Made by a program: the position numbers and the translations under genes | In this document: in pieces, positions 32,692 through 41,777 of the stretch | Layout: each line of letters starts with the position of its first letter | How positions within the stretch are numbered: position 1 is the first letter of the stretch | The notes under the pieces: generated by a model | Told to the model about the DNA's origin: nothing | The model's input: the letters and a program-made list of their open reading frames with translations, nothing else | Database searches by the model: none | NCBI GenBank assembly: GCA_029246385.1 | Contig: JAQWNG010000015.1 | Location: 310,001 to 374,000 of the forward strand | Origin: Halioglobus sp. | GTDB taxonomy: Bacteria > Pseudomonadota > Gammaproteobacteria > Pseudomonadales > Halieaceae | Direction: 5' to 3' | DNA: 64,000 nt

Positions 32692-34011
32692 TTACAACCG
32701 CCATACCTGCAATCTTGCAGCTTCCAATTCTTCCCGATCTAACACCGATTTTAAATCTATCAACGTGGCGCCGTCGTCCATCATCTCTGCATACTCCGCC
32801 ACGCTCATTTGAAGATATTGCGCATGCGGAACAGCAAGAATAACCGCCTGGCAGCCTGTTAGATCTTCTCGTTCGCAGAGCGCTATCCCATACTCTGACA
32901 GGGCCTCTGCGGTATTCGCCAGAGGGTCATGCACCATCACATCGCAGCAGTACTCGCGGAGTTCATCGATAATGTTCACTACTTTAGAGTTGCGCAAATC
33001 AGGGCAATTTTCCTTAAATGTCAGACCCAATACGGCAATCTTAGCGCCACTCACCCGGTGACCTTGCTGCACCAATCGCTTGACGGTCTGCTCGGCCACA
33101 AACTTCCCCATATTGTCGTTGGTCTTGCGTCCAGCTAGAATTACTTGCGGATGGTGGCCAACCGTCTCTGCTTTATATGTCAGATAGTAGGGATCGACAC
33201 CAATACAGTGGCCCCCTACTAAGCCAGGTCGAAAAGGTAAAAAATTCCATTTAGTGCCTGCTGCCTCCAACACATCAAGCGTATCAATATCTAGGCGATT
33301 AAAAATCAACGCCAATTCATTCATCAGCGCAATATTTAGGTCTCGCTGTGTGTTTTCAATAACCTTGGCCGCTTCAGCAACTTTTATTGTAGCCGCGCGA
33401 TGCGTGCCTGCTGTCACTACCTCGCCATAGAGTCTGGCTATTTTGTCGAGCGTTTCCGGTGTATCCCCAGAAACGACTTTGATAATTGTCTCGAGACGAT
33501 GCTCCTTGTCCCCGGGGTTAATACGCTCGGGCGAGTAGCCAACATAAAAACCGCCCTCAATGCGAGCGCTATTGGAGTTCCGGCCAGCCCAAGATAATCC
33601 CGAGGCTTGCTCTAGTATCGGGACGCAAATTTCCTCAGTGCAGCCTGGATAAACCGTCGATTCGAAAATCACTGTCGCCCCCGGTCGCAAGTGCGCACCT
33701 ACGGAGCGACAGGCGCTCTCCAAAGGGGAAAGATCTGGCCGCCGGGCCTGATCGATCGGGGTGGGCACAACCACGATAATAATCTGTGCTTCAGACAATT
33801 TGCTGGCATCACTGCAAAACTCAAGCATAGTAGCCGCGGCCAACTGCTTGGACTCCACTTCGCCACTGGGGTCGGTGCCAGCGCGATAAAAATCCAGCTT
33901 TTCGACATTTAAATCTAAACCGATGGTGGGGCGCAAGCGGCCAAAAGCCACTGCTAAAGGCAGTCCGACATATCCAAGACCAACGATTGCTATCGTGTCT
34001 AAAACTTCCAT
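32692..34011 (-). CDS. Nucleotide-sugar dehydrogenase, TviB/WbpO-like
   Basis: IAIVGLGYVGLPLAVAFG; VVPTPIDQARRPDLSPLESA; VGGHCIGVDPYYLTYKAE; VLGLTFKENCPDLRNSK. Confidence 0.93.
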   Translation of the reverse strand: MEVLDTIAIVGLGYVGLPLAVAFGRLRPTIGLDLNVEKLDFYRAGTDPSGEVESKQLAAATMLEFCSDASKLSEAQIIIVVVPTPIDQARRPDLSPLESACRSVGAHLRPGATVIFESTVYPGCTEEICVPILEQASGLSWAGRNSNSARIEGGFYVGYSPERINPGDKEHRLETIIKVVSGDTPETLDKIARLYGEVVTAGTHRAATIKVAEAAKVIENTQRDLNIALMNELALIFNRLDIDTLDVLEAAGTKWNFLPFRPGLVGGHCIGVDPYYLTYKAETVGHHPQVILAGRKTNDNMGKFVAEQTVKRLVQQGHRVSGAKIAVLGLTFKENCPDLRNSKVVNIIDELREYCCDVMVHDPLANTAEALSEYGIALCEREDLTGCQAVILAVPHAQYLQMSVAEYAEMMDDGATLIDLKSVLDREELEAARLQVWRL

Positions 34012-34100
34012 TCGCTATTCACCTTTTTTAGCATGTCCGAGGCGTCATTTGCGCGATACTTGCGCGCTCCGCAGGCTTGCATGCTAGCAAACAGGCCTAA

Positions 34101-34128
34101 CGAATAAAATATTTATTGTGTTTATTCG
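34101..34128. repeat. Inverted repeat CGAATAAA-N12-TTTATTCG in the tviB/prsK divergent intergenic region
   Basis: Directly read perfect 8-bp arms. Confidence 0.6.
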
Positions 34129-34246
34129 CGATTGAGGACGTCCCTTCTTGCATACAATATAGAGGCCCTTTACTTCACCAGCGTTTACACCAGAAGGCAG
34201 GCAGTATAGTGTCTGCGGTTGGACATTCCCCATCGCGAGATAGAAC

Positions 34247-36394
34247 GTGGCATTCGATTTTCTAGTTTCCAAATTAGAAACTCAAAACGACATAGCCGGC
34301 AACATCGGCCTGTACAGCTACGGCGCTGCTTTTTGTGCCTTTGTTATTCTAGCTATTTTTATCTTCACCTCCAGGCGGCAGAATCCAATCGGCAACGCTC
34401 TGCTCGCCGCGAGCATTTTGACCGCTGCGTGGGCAGCGGCTGTCGCCATATCGACATTACTGCCCAGCCCCATTGTGATGTTAATCCAAACGGCCGAGGC
34501 TTGTCGAAACGGGGCTTGGATATTTGTTTTGCTAAAACTACTTTCTGCGAGATTGAAAGGCACCGATCACATACTGGCAACCAATCGGTGGGTTCCCTGG
34601 TATTTACTAAGTTTTACCATGATCACAGCTTTACTTGTCGGCATAGATCCTTTGCTGGGCAACGCGGCTTCTCTATTCAGTGTTGCCTTGTATGTGAATG
34701 CTGGAGGCTGGCTCGCAATGTCCATTTTGAGCCTATTACTTCTGGAACAGTATTACCGCAACAGTAACGACAATGAACTTTTGTCCACCAAACAACTTTG
34801 CCTAGGCCTAGGCATCTTGTTCGCTTTTGACCTATTCCTGTATGGAGAGGGGCTTCTATTTCTACAGCTCAATGAAAATGCTTGGCAAGCACGAGGCCTT
34901 GTTAGTGTGATGGCCGCCGTTCTAATCGGCATCAGTGTTGGTCGTGCCGCTGGCAGAGAGGTTATGGAAAACCAACAAGCCTTTCGCACTTCAAGGCATT
35001 TTGCCTTCCATGCTCTTACATTGATGGCCTCGGGCCTTTACCTCATCGCAATGGCCGTGACTGGTTATTTTATCCGCTACCTTGGGGGCAGTTGGGCTGG
35101 CGTATTACAAATTACATTCCTGTGTGCCGCGGGCTTAATCCTTATTGTACTGCTGTTCTCTGGGCAAATCAGGGCCCGCTTTAGAGTGTGGCTGAGCAAA
35201 AATTTCTTTAGTTACAAATATGATTACCGAATTGAATGGCTAGAGTTCACTGCAATTCTTGCAAGCGGAAAAACCGATGTGCCTGAAAATATTACCCGTG
35301 CTGTGGCCAACTTAGTTAAAAGTCCGGGAGGAATACTTTGGAGTAGAACGGATACCGGGCGTTTCACCATTGCGGCCAACTGGGACATGCCGACCCCAGC
35401 GTCAGATGTTAGTTTAGGCGAACTGTCACAGTGGCTCCAAACTAATGAGTGGATTATTGATCTACGAGAATGGCGAAGCGATCCAGATGTATACCGAAAC
35501 TTGGCACTGCCTCTGATGGTAACTTCTATCCCGAAAGCTTGGTTGATTATACCGCTGCTATTTGGCGATATACTGCAAGGCATTGTGCTGCTTCGTGAAT
35601 CAGAGGTCGCAGGCGATCTAAACTGGGAGGACAGAGACCTTTTGAAAGTGGCGGGCAAGCAGGCGGCAAGTCATCTAGCCCAGTTTCAGGCAGATAAGGC
35701 GCTAGTAGAGTCGCGTCAATTCGAAGCGTTTAACCGCCTATCAGCCTATGTCATCCACGATCTAAAAAATATTCTTGCACAACTTTCGTTAATCGTCGCA
35801 AATGCAAAAAAGCATAAGCAAAACCCTGAATTTATTGACGACATGGTCGATACGGTTAGCAATACGGTCGAGCGAATGAGTAAATTAATGGCACAATTGC
35901 GTAGTGAGACGTTGCGGACACAACAGCAAGAATTCAATCTGATAGAATTACTGGAACATGTTATCGATACCTGTAAACTTCGCACACCTCACCCCAAACT
36001 TACTGCGGCACCGAGTACATTATCGCTGACATGTGACAGTGATCGACTGCGAACCGTATTTGAGCACTTGATACAGAATGCCCAAGACGCCACCAGTGAG
36101 ACAGGACAAGTGGCTATTAGGTTATTCACCGAGCCTGGTTACATCGTTGTGGAAATTGAGGACAACGGCACGGGGATGGATGAGCAGTTCATCCAACATC
36201 GACTGTTCAAACCCTTCGACTCCACCAAGGGCTTAACTGGCATGGGTATTGGCGCATTTGAAAGTCGCGATTTCATCCACGGTCTGGGCGGTGAAATAAG
36301 CGTAACCAGTCTTTTGGGACAAGGCTCTCTATTTCGCGTACTGATACCCAGTTCTGATTCAAGGGGTGCACAGCATGCACCCCCAATTTTTTAA
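34247..36394 (+). CDS. prsK: XrtA/PEP-CTERM system histidine kinase PrsK
   Basis: Multi-TM N-terminus, GAF-like region, H-box FNRLSAYVIHDLKNILAQLSLIVANAKKHKQNPEF, HATPase DNGTGMDEQFIQHRLFKPFDSTKGLTGMGIGAFESRDFIHGLGG. Confidence 0.9.
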   Translation: MAFDFLVSKLETQNDIAGNIGLYSYGAAFCAFVILAIFIFTSRRQNPIGNALLAASILTAAWAAAVAISTLLPSPIVMLIQTAEACRNGAWIFVLLKLLSARLKGTDHILATNRWVPWYLLSFTMITALLVGIDPLLGNAASLFSVALYVNAGGWLAMSILSLLLLEQYYRNSNDNELLSTKQLCLGLGILFAFDLFLYGEGLLFLQLNENAWQARGLVSVMAAVLIGISVGRAAGREVMENQQAFRTSRHFAFHALTLMASGLYLIAMAVTGYFIRYLGGSWAGVLQITFLCAAGLILIVLLFSGQIRARFRVWLSKNFFSYKYDYRIEWLEFTAILASGKTDVPENITRAVANLVKSPGGILWSRTDTGRFTIAANWDMPTPASDVSLGELSQWLQTNEWIIDLREWRSDPDVYRNLALPLMVTSIPKAWLIIPLLFGDILQGIVLLRESEVAGDLNWEDRDLLKVAGKQAASHLAQFQADKALVESRQFEAFNRLSAYVIHDLKNILAQLSLIVANAKKHKQNPEFIDDMVDTVSNTVERMSKLMAQLRSETLRTQQQEFNLIELLEHVIDTCKLRTPHPKLTAAPSTLSLTCDSDRLRTVFEHLIQNAQDATSETGQVAIRLFTEPGYIVVEIEDNGTGMDEQFIQHRLFKPFDSTKGLTGMGIGAFESRDFIHGLGGEISVTSLLGQGSLFRVLIPSSDSRGAQHAPPIF
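36363..36392 (+). terminator. Intrinsic terminator/attenuator-like hairpin overlapping the prsK 3' end
   Basis: GGGGTGCA CAGCA TGCACCCC C AA TTTTTT; perfect 8-bp stem, 6-T tract ending in the prsK TAA. Confidence 0.75.
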
Positions 36395-36400
36395 GGTGAA

Positions 36401-37771
36401 TTGTCAGTGAAAGATAGCAAAAAAAAGCTGCTGGTAGTAGAGGACGATAAGGGGCTGCAAAGCCAATTACGCTGGGCCTTTGATGAATTCGAAGTGACCA
36501 TTGCTGGCGATCGCTCGGAAGCGATCAATCAGGTGCGTCGTATCGAACCGAATGTCGTTTTACTGGACTTGGGCTTGCCGCCTGACCCCGGCGGTGTCAC
36601 TGAGGGGCTTGCCACTCTGAGTGAAATTCTTTCATTAACACCCGCGACTAAAGTGATCATTCTTACTGGAGACGATAACTACGCCAACGCAGTCCAGTCC
36701 ATAGCCTTGGGTGCTTATGATTTTCATCAAAAACCCACTGACCCGCAAATACTGGCTCTGCTGGTGAACCGTGCCTATCATGTGAACGCACTGGAGCTCG
36801 AAAATCGTAGGCTTCAGAATCACAATCTGAGTATGCCTCTCAGGGGGATCATTACAGCCAGTCCTGAAATGCTAAAAGTTTGTCGCACAATAGAAAAGAT
36901 TGCCCCGTCAGACATCACCACATTGATATTGGGAGCAAGCGGCACCGGCAAGGAACTCTGTGCGCGGGCGCTGCATGAACTGAGCCCGCGAGCTAGCCAC
37001 CCATTAGTCGCAATCAACTGTGCTGCAATACCAGCGAACTTGCTGGAAAGCGAGCTTTTCGGCTATGAAAAAGGCGCTTTTACGGGAGCAGTGAAGCAAA
37101 CGTCAGGGAGAATTGAGTACGCCGACAAGGGTACCCTATTCCTTGATGAAATTGGAGACCTCCCCATAGAGTTGCAGGCTAAACTTTTGCGTTTTCTACA
37201 GGAAAGAGTGGTAGAACACATTGGAGGGCGTAAGGAAATTCCAGTGGATGCTCGGATCATCTGCGCTACGCATCAAAATTTGCAAGACTTGATCTCAAAG
37301 GGTCTTTTTCGCGAAGACTTATACTACCGTATTAGTGAGATTGTCTTGGATATACCAAGCCTTAAGCAGCGCGAAGGCGACACTACTCTGCTGGCTAAAT
37401 CATTCTTGGATCAATGGTCTCAGGAATATAACAGCTCGGCAAAGAGCTTTTCTGCTGGCGCTATCGCAGCTATGGCGGCCTATGACTGGCCAGGCAACGT
37501 GCGTGAACTAGAGAGCCGCGTGAAGCGTGGCGTGATTATGGCTGACGGCAGCCAAATAAGCAGTGAGGGCCTAGAATTAGCAAACAGCGATGAAGAGGCG
37601 GTGCCGCAAAGCCTGAAAGTCATACGAGAAAAAGCGGAATACACTGCTGTGCTTCGCGCCATGAGCTATGCCAATCAAAATATAACCGAAGCGGCTCACG
37701 TACTGGGGATTACGAGACCAACGCTATACAAGCTGCTGGAACGCATGGGCATAAAGCAACAGACACGTTAA
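36401..37771 (+). CDS. prsR: PEP-CTERM-box response regulator PrsR (sigma-54-dependent activator)
   Basis: REC domain, AAA+ with GASGTGKELCARALHELSPR and GAFTGA, Fis-type HTH NITEAAHVLGITRPTLYKLLERMGI; directly after prsK. Confidence 0.92.
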   Translation: MSVKDSKKKLLVVEDDKGLQSQLRWAFDEFEVTIAGDRSEAINQVRRIEPNVVLLDLGLPPDPGGVTEGLATLSEILSLTPATKVIILTGDDNYANAVQSIALGAYDFHQKPTDPQILALLVNRAYHVNALELENRRLQNHNLSMPLRGIITASPEMLKVCRTIEKIAPSDITTLILGASGTGKELCARALHELSPRASHPLVAINCAAIPANLLESELFGYEKGAFTGAVKQTSGRIEYADKGTLFLDEIGDLPIELQAKLLRFLQERVVEHIGGRKEIPVDARIICATHQNLQDLISKGLFREDLYYRISEIVLDIPSLKQREGDTTLLAKSFLDQWSQEYNSSAKSFSAGAIAAMAAYDWPGNVRELESRVKRGVIMADGSQISSEGLELANSDEEAVPQSLKVIREKAEYTAVLRAMSYANQNITEAAHVLGITRPTLYKLLERMGIKQQTR

Positions 37772-37889
37772 CTTTGTCGTCCGCGCATGTTCATCGCATA
37801 ATCCACCCTGTAGCCATACTTCAATTAAGTTACAATAAGGCTTTGTCGCAACCGAGTTCTCCCTCATCGATTTCATCGAAACGCCAGGC

Positions 37890-39485
37890 CTGATCCAGCA
37901 ATCTATTGCCGAGAGTGCGCAAGTCACTCCAGACGCAGCTGCACTGCTGTTTAAGGACCAGATATTCACCTACAGTCAGGTGCAACGCAAAGTCGAGCAG
38001 ACTGCGGGCGCACTATTAGGTCTAGGAATCGGCTCTGGAGAGAGGGTTGCGGTATATCTGCCGAAACAACCAGAGGCCGTGTTCAGTCTGTTTGGCGCAG
38101 CAGCAGCTGGAGCCTGTTTTGTGCCCATCAACCCACTACTTAAACCGCGTCAAGTCGCATATATCCTCACTCACTGCGATGTCAAAATATTAATTACGTC
38201 TGCCGCACGCCTCGCTTCATTAGTGGGGATTTGTGATGCCTGCCCTAATCTGCACACAATCGTCCTAGTAGAAGATCAGGTGCCAGAAGCGGCTTCCTCC
38301 ATCCCACAGCGGCTTATTGGCCGCACAGCGTTTTATAACTTGTGTGACGCCAATCTGGCACCGCACCACCGTATCCATACCGACATGGCCGCAATCTTGT
38401 ACACCTCAGGGAGTACTGGCAACCCCAAAGGCGTTGTCTTGTCTCATCGCAATATGGTGGCCGGAGCACACAGTGTGGCCAGTTATCTGGATAATTCCTC
38501 TGTTGATCGCTTGCTTGTGCTACTGCCCCTTAGCTTCGACGCAGGGCTCAGTCAACTCACTACAACATTTTTAGTCGGTGCTACCGCCGTCCTGATGGAC
38601 TATCTACTGCCCCGCGACGTACCACGAGCAGTTGTACGCTATGGGATCACAGGTTTAGCGGCAGTACCGTCTCTTTGGAATCAGCTCAAAGATCTCGAAT
38701 GGCCAGTGCAGGCCAAACAATTACTGCGTTATATCACGAACACGGGTGGGGCTATGCCGGCAGCAACGACTCGAGCGCTGCAACAGATATTGCCGTCGAC
38801 CGATATTTTCTTGATGTACGGACTTACTGAAGCTTTTCGTTCAACCTATCTGCAGCCGAATCAGGTAAATGCGCGTCCTCATTCAATTGGCAAAGCGATT
38901 CCCGGAGCTGAAATTCTAGTCATTAACGCAGCGGGCAGCGAATGCGCGCCCAACGAACCTGGTGAACTGGTTCATTGCGGCATACTCGTGAGTCAGGGCT
39001 ACTGGAATGATCCAGATGAGACCGCTAAGCGTTTCAGGCCCTGTCCACAAAGTTCACTCGAAAATGCCTCCACAAAATTGGCCGTGTGGTCTGGCGACCA
39101 GGTAAGGAAAGATGACGAAGGGTACCTTTACTTTATCAGCCGGGACGACCAAATGATCAAGACGTCTGGTTATCGGGTGAGCCCCACTGAGATAGAAGAT
39201 ATTATCCACGGCACGGGCCTAATCACTGAAGCAGTGGCTATGGGCTTACCTCATGCTGCACTCGGTCAGGCCATACTACTCGTTATTACCCCTGCTCGAG
39301 GCTTGCAGGTAGATGACACCCTAAAAAATTCAGTGTGGCGCCACTGTCGCACAGAACTCCCGAATTTTATGGTACCCGCCATAGTCATCGGCCGAGACAC
39401 CCTGCCCTACACCGCCAATGGTAAAATTGACCGCCGCATACTGGCTGAGCAATATCAAACTATGTTTCAGGATAATCCCCCATGA
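37890..39485 (+). CDS. AMP-forming acyl-CoA ligase, exosortase A system-associated
   Basis: AILYTSGSTGNPKGVVLSHRNM; YGLTEAFRSTYL; DDEGYLYFISRDDQMIKTSGYRVSPTEIE. Frame is open from 37839; homologous N-terminal residues precede the track start at 37980, so the start is set tentatively at CTG 37890. Confidence 0.87.
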   Translation: MIQQSIAESAQVTPDAAALLFKDQIFTYSQVQRKVEQTAGALLGLGIGSGERVAVYLPKQPEAVFSLFGAAAAGACFVPINPLLKPRQVAYILTHCDVKILITSAARLASLVGICDACPNLHTIVLVEDQVPEAASSIPQRLIGRTAFYNLCDANLAPHHRIHTDMAAILYTSGSTGNPKGVVLSHRNMVAGAHSVASYLDNSSVDRLLVLLPLSFDAGLSQLTTTFLVGATAVLMDYLLPRDVPRAVVRYGITGLAAVPSLWNQLKDLEWPVQAKQLLRYITNTGGAMPAATTRALQQILPSTDIFLMYGLTEAFRSTYLQPNQVNARPHSIGKAIPGAEILVINAAGSECAPNEPGELVHCGILVSQGYWNDPDETAKRFRPCPQSSLENASTKLAVWSGDQVRKDDEGYLYFISRDDQMIKTSGYRVSPTEIEDIIHGTGLITEAVAMGLPHAALGQAILLVITPARGLQVDDTLKNSVWRHCRTELPNFMVPAIVIGRDTLPYTANGKIDRRILAEQYQTMFQDNPP

Positions 39486-40732
39486 ACAATACAACAGGCA
39501 TGCCTAAAATACCGAAGCATGCCCCAATGAGTCAGTTCAACATCGCAGATAATTGTCTTCAAATCGGCGGACAACCGCTCATTGATATCGCTAGACAGCT
39601 GGGCAGCACTCCCTTTTACGCCTATGATCGCGCAGTAATGCGTACCCAAACAGATCAATTACGCGATGCACTGCCCGCTGCAGTTCACTTGCACTACGCA
39701 ATGAAAGCCAACCCCATGCCTGAAGTCGTAAGCTACTTGGCAGAGCTCGCTGACGGATTAGACGTGGCCTCTGCAGGCGAACTCAAGGTAGCCCTTGAGG
39801 CTGGCGCTGCACCAATCAATATCAGTTTTGCTGGCCCTGGAAAATCAGATGCTGACCTGCAGGCAGCGATCGACAGCGGAGTGATCATCAACATGGAGTC
39901 AAATGGCGAGATGCTGCGAATCGCGGCACTAGCTGAGAATAAATCCGTGCGGCCCCGTGTCGCTATTCGTGTCAATCCTGACTTTGAACTCAAGTCGGCA
40001 GGCATGAAAATGGGCAGTGGCCCCAAGCCCTTTGGGGTAGATGCCGAGTGCGTTCCAGCGATGCTGAAGACCCTCGGAAGACTGCCACTGGAATTCATGG
40101 GATTCCACATCTTTAGCGGCTCGCAAAATTTGCAGGAGCAGGCCATTATTGACGCCCAAGCCAAGACTTTCGAGCTTGCCTTCCGTCTCGCCCAGTTTGC
40201 ACCATCACCTGTGCGTTGGCTCAATATCGGTGGCGGTCTGGGCGTACCCTACTTCCCCGGGGAGCAGCGTCTGGATTTAGCCGCCATTGGCGCTAACCTG
40301 TTACCTCTCATAGAGACTGCCCGGAAAAAGTTCCCAGAGATAGAAATCATAATGGAACTGGGTCGCTATCTCACTGCCGAAGCGGGCATTTATGTCTGTG
40401 AAGTGCTCGACAGAAAAGTCTCTCGCGGGCAAACCTTCCTTATCACCAATGGCGGCCTACACCACCATCTTGCTGCCTCGGGAAATTTCGGACAAATCAT
40501 CCGTAAAAATTATCCTCTGTGCCTAGGTAACCGAATGTCGGCAGATGCACTGGAAGTGGTCAATGTCGTGGGCCCGCTATGTACCCCACTGGATGTGCTG
40601 GGCGATAAGGTTAAGCTGCCGCGCGCGTATCCGGGCGACCTAGTGGTTGTATTCCAGTCAGGAGCATACGGATTCAGCGCCAGTCCAAAAGATTTTCTGA
40701 ACCACCCTTATCCAAAACAAATTTTACTCTAA
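39482..40732 (+). CDS. PLP-dependent (ornithine/DAP-type) decarboxylase, exosortase A system-associated
   Basis: FYAYDRAVMRTQTDQLRDALPAAVHLHYAMKANPMPEVV; GFHIFSGSQNLQ; WLNIGGGLGVPYF; ATGA overlap with the ligase. Confidence 0.92.
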   Translation: MNNTTGMPKIPKHAPMSQFNIADNCLQIGGQPLIDIARQLGSTPFYAYDRAVMRTQTDQLRDALPAAVHLHYAMKANPMPEVVSYLAELADGLDVASAGELKVALEAGAAPINISFAGPGKSDADLQAAIDSGVIINMESNGEMLRIAALAENKSVRPRVAIRVNPDFELKSAGMKMGSGPKPFGVDAECVPAMLKTLGRLPLEFMGFHIFSGSQNLQEQAIIDAQAKTFELAFRLAQFAPSPVRWLNIGGGLGVPYFPGEQRLDLAAIGANLLPLIETARKKFPEIEIIMELGRYLTAEAGIYVCEVLDRKVSRGQTFLITNGGLHHHLAASGNFGQIIRKNYPLCLGNRMSADALEVVNVVGPLCTPLDVLGDKVKLPRAYPGDLVVVFQSGAYGFSASPKDFLNHPYPKQILL

Positions 40733-40877
40733 CTGTGCAGTTTATCAGCGTCATTTACATTTGAGCATCGCGCATTAACACGTGCTAATCAGGACCTATC
40801 GTTTCAATAAAACGTCGCTGTTATCCAGGACCGCGTCGGATTCATCAGGCTAGGTTAGAATTTAAACTACCCGCTAT

Positions 40878-40896
40878 GTGTCAAAAAAATTTACAC
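40878..40896. promoter_or_regulatory. Imperfect palindrome GTGTCAAAAAAATTTACAC, candidate activator site
   Basis: Symmetric GTGT/ACAC and AAA/TTT; about 75 bp upstream of the sigma-54-like element. Confidence 0.4.
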
Positions 40897-40968
40897 TTTT
40901 TTGGAAGTGTTGAATTTTCAATGCCCCCCCCTTAGCCCAAGTCGTTGTAAAACATAGGCTTACATTTG

Positions 40969-40985
40969 TTGGCCTTAATCTTGCT
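40969..40985 (+). promoter_or_regulatory. Sigma-54-like -24/-12 promoter TTGGCCTTAATCTTGCT
   Basis: GG-N10-GC spacing with flanking TTGG and TTGCT; upstream of the 41032 ORF. Confidence 0.6.
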
Positions 40986-41031
40986 TAGTCTAAATTAGAC
41001 TTCCGCCGCACCTGTTTATAAGGCATCATAG

Positions 41032-41298
41032 GTGATGGATTTAATATTAATTGTGTTAGGCATCGTGGGCTCATGCGCTATTGTCGCAGCGGCCTATGTT
41101 GTCTCTGCGACGTCCCGGAACGACGTTTCGCATGACAATAAGCGTAATGCGCCCTCCAATGAGCCCGCGCTGCGCTTGGTACCCCGCAGTGGCAAGGATC
41201 GCCGGGAAGGCAGGCCGGTAACATTTCCTCTCTCCGCCAACGGGATTCTGGTGGCCAACGATCGTCGCACACAGACCGATCGGCGGGCAGCAGCCTGA
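41032..41298 (+). CDS. Small single-pass membrane protein with DRR-rich cytoplasmic tail
   Basis: MDLILIVLGIVGSCAIVAAAYVVSA TM helix; tail GKDRREGRPVTFPLSANGILVANDRRTQTDRRAAA; start 41032 (GTG) or 41035 (ATG). Confidence 0.65.
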   Translation: MMDLILIVLGIVGSCAIVAAAYVVSATSRNDVSHDNKRNAPSNEPALRLVPRSGKDRREGRPVTFPLSANGILVANDRRTQTDRRAAA

Positions 41299-41385
41299 AA
41301 ATTGGGGCACTTTGCCGACAATCACCCGAGGTTAATACTAAAAACTGTTTAGGTAGAGCCTAGCAAAAAGCCCTATCGCACAAAA

Positions 41386-41664
41386 TCACTCCACCGTTGA
41401 ATTAACTTGCTCTTTCTTAAGGTTCTGTATTCGTTCCAGTTCACGCCTATAGGCTGCGGTGACTTTTTCCATCCCGAGGTCTGACAGGGCACCGCTATTT
41501 CCGCCAAGCGCATAGGTGGTGTAGTAACCCGAGGCGGACATCAACCCATGGGACACCATCTTTATATCGACCCCCTCATCCTTAATAGTGTTGGCAAGGT
41601 CAATAAAACGGTTCAGGCACTCAAGGTGAATTTCGTGATCAGTTTTGATATTTGTCTTGCTCAT
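41386..41664 (-). CDS. DUF3144-like small protein
   Basis: CLNRFIDLANTIKDEGVDIKMVSHGLMSASGYYTTYALGGNSGALSDLGMEKVTAAYRRELERIQNLKK; start re-called at ATG 41664. Confidence 0.75.
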   Translation of the reverse strand: MSKTNIKTDHEIHLECLNRFIDLANTIKDEGVDIKMVSHGLMSASGYYTTYALGGNSGALSDLGMEKVTAAYRRELERIQNLKKEQVNSTVE

Positions 41665-41777
41665 GACTAGCGACCGCTCCAAATCTGTAACGTACCAAGA
41701 GGACCACCTTATCATTTAGTATCACGTTTGGGCTAATGTTCCGATGTGATACCGCTATTGCGGTATACTGCTTAGCC

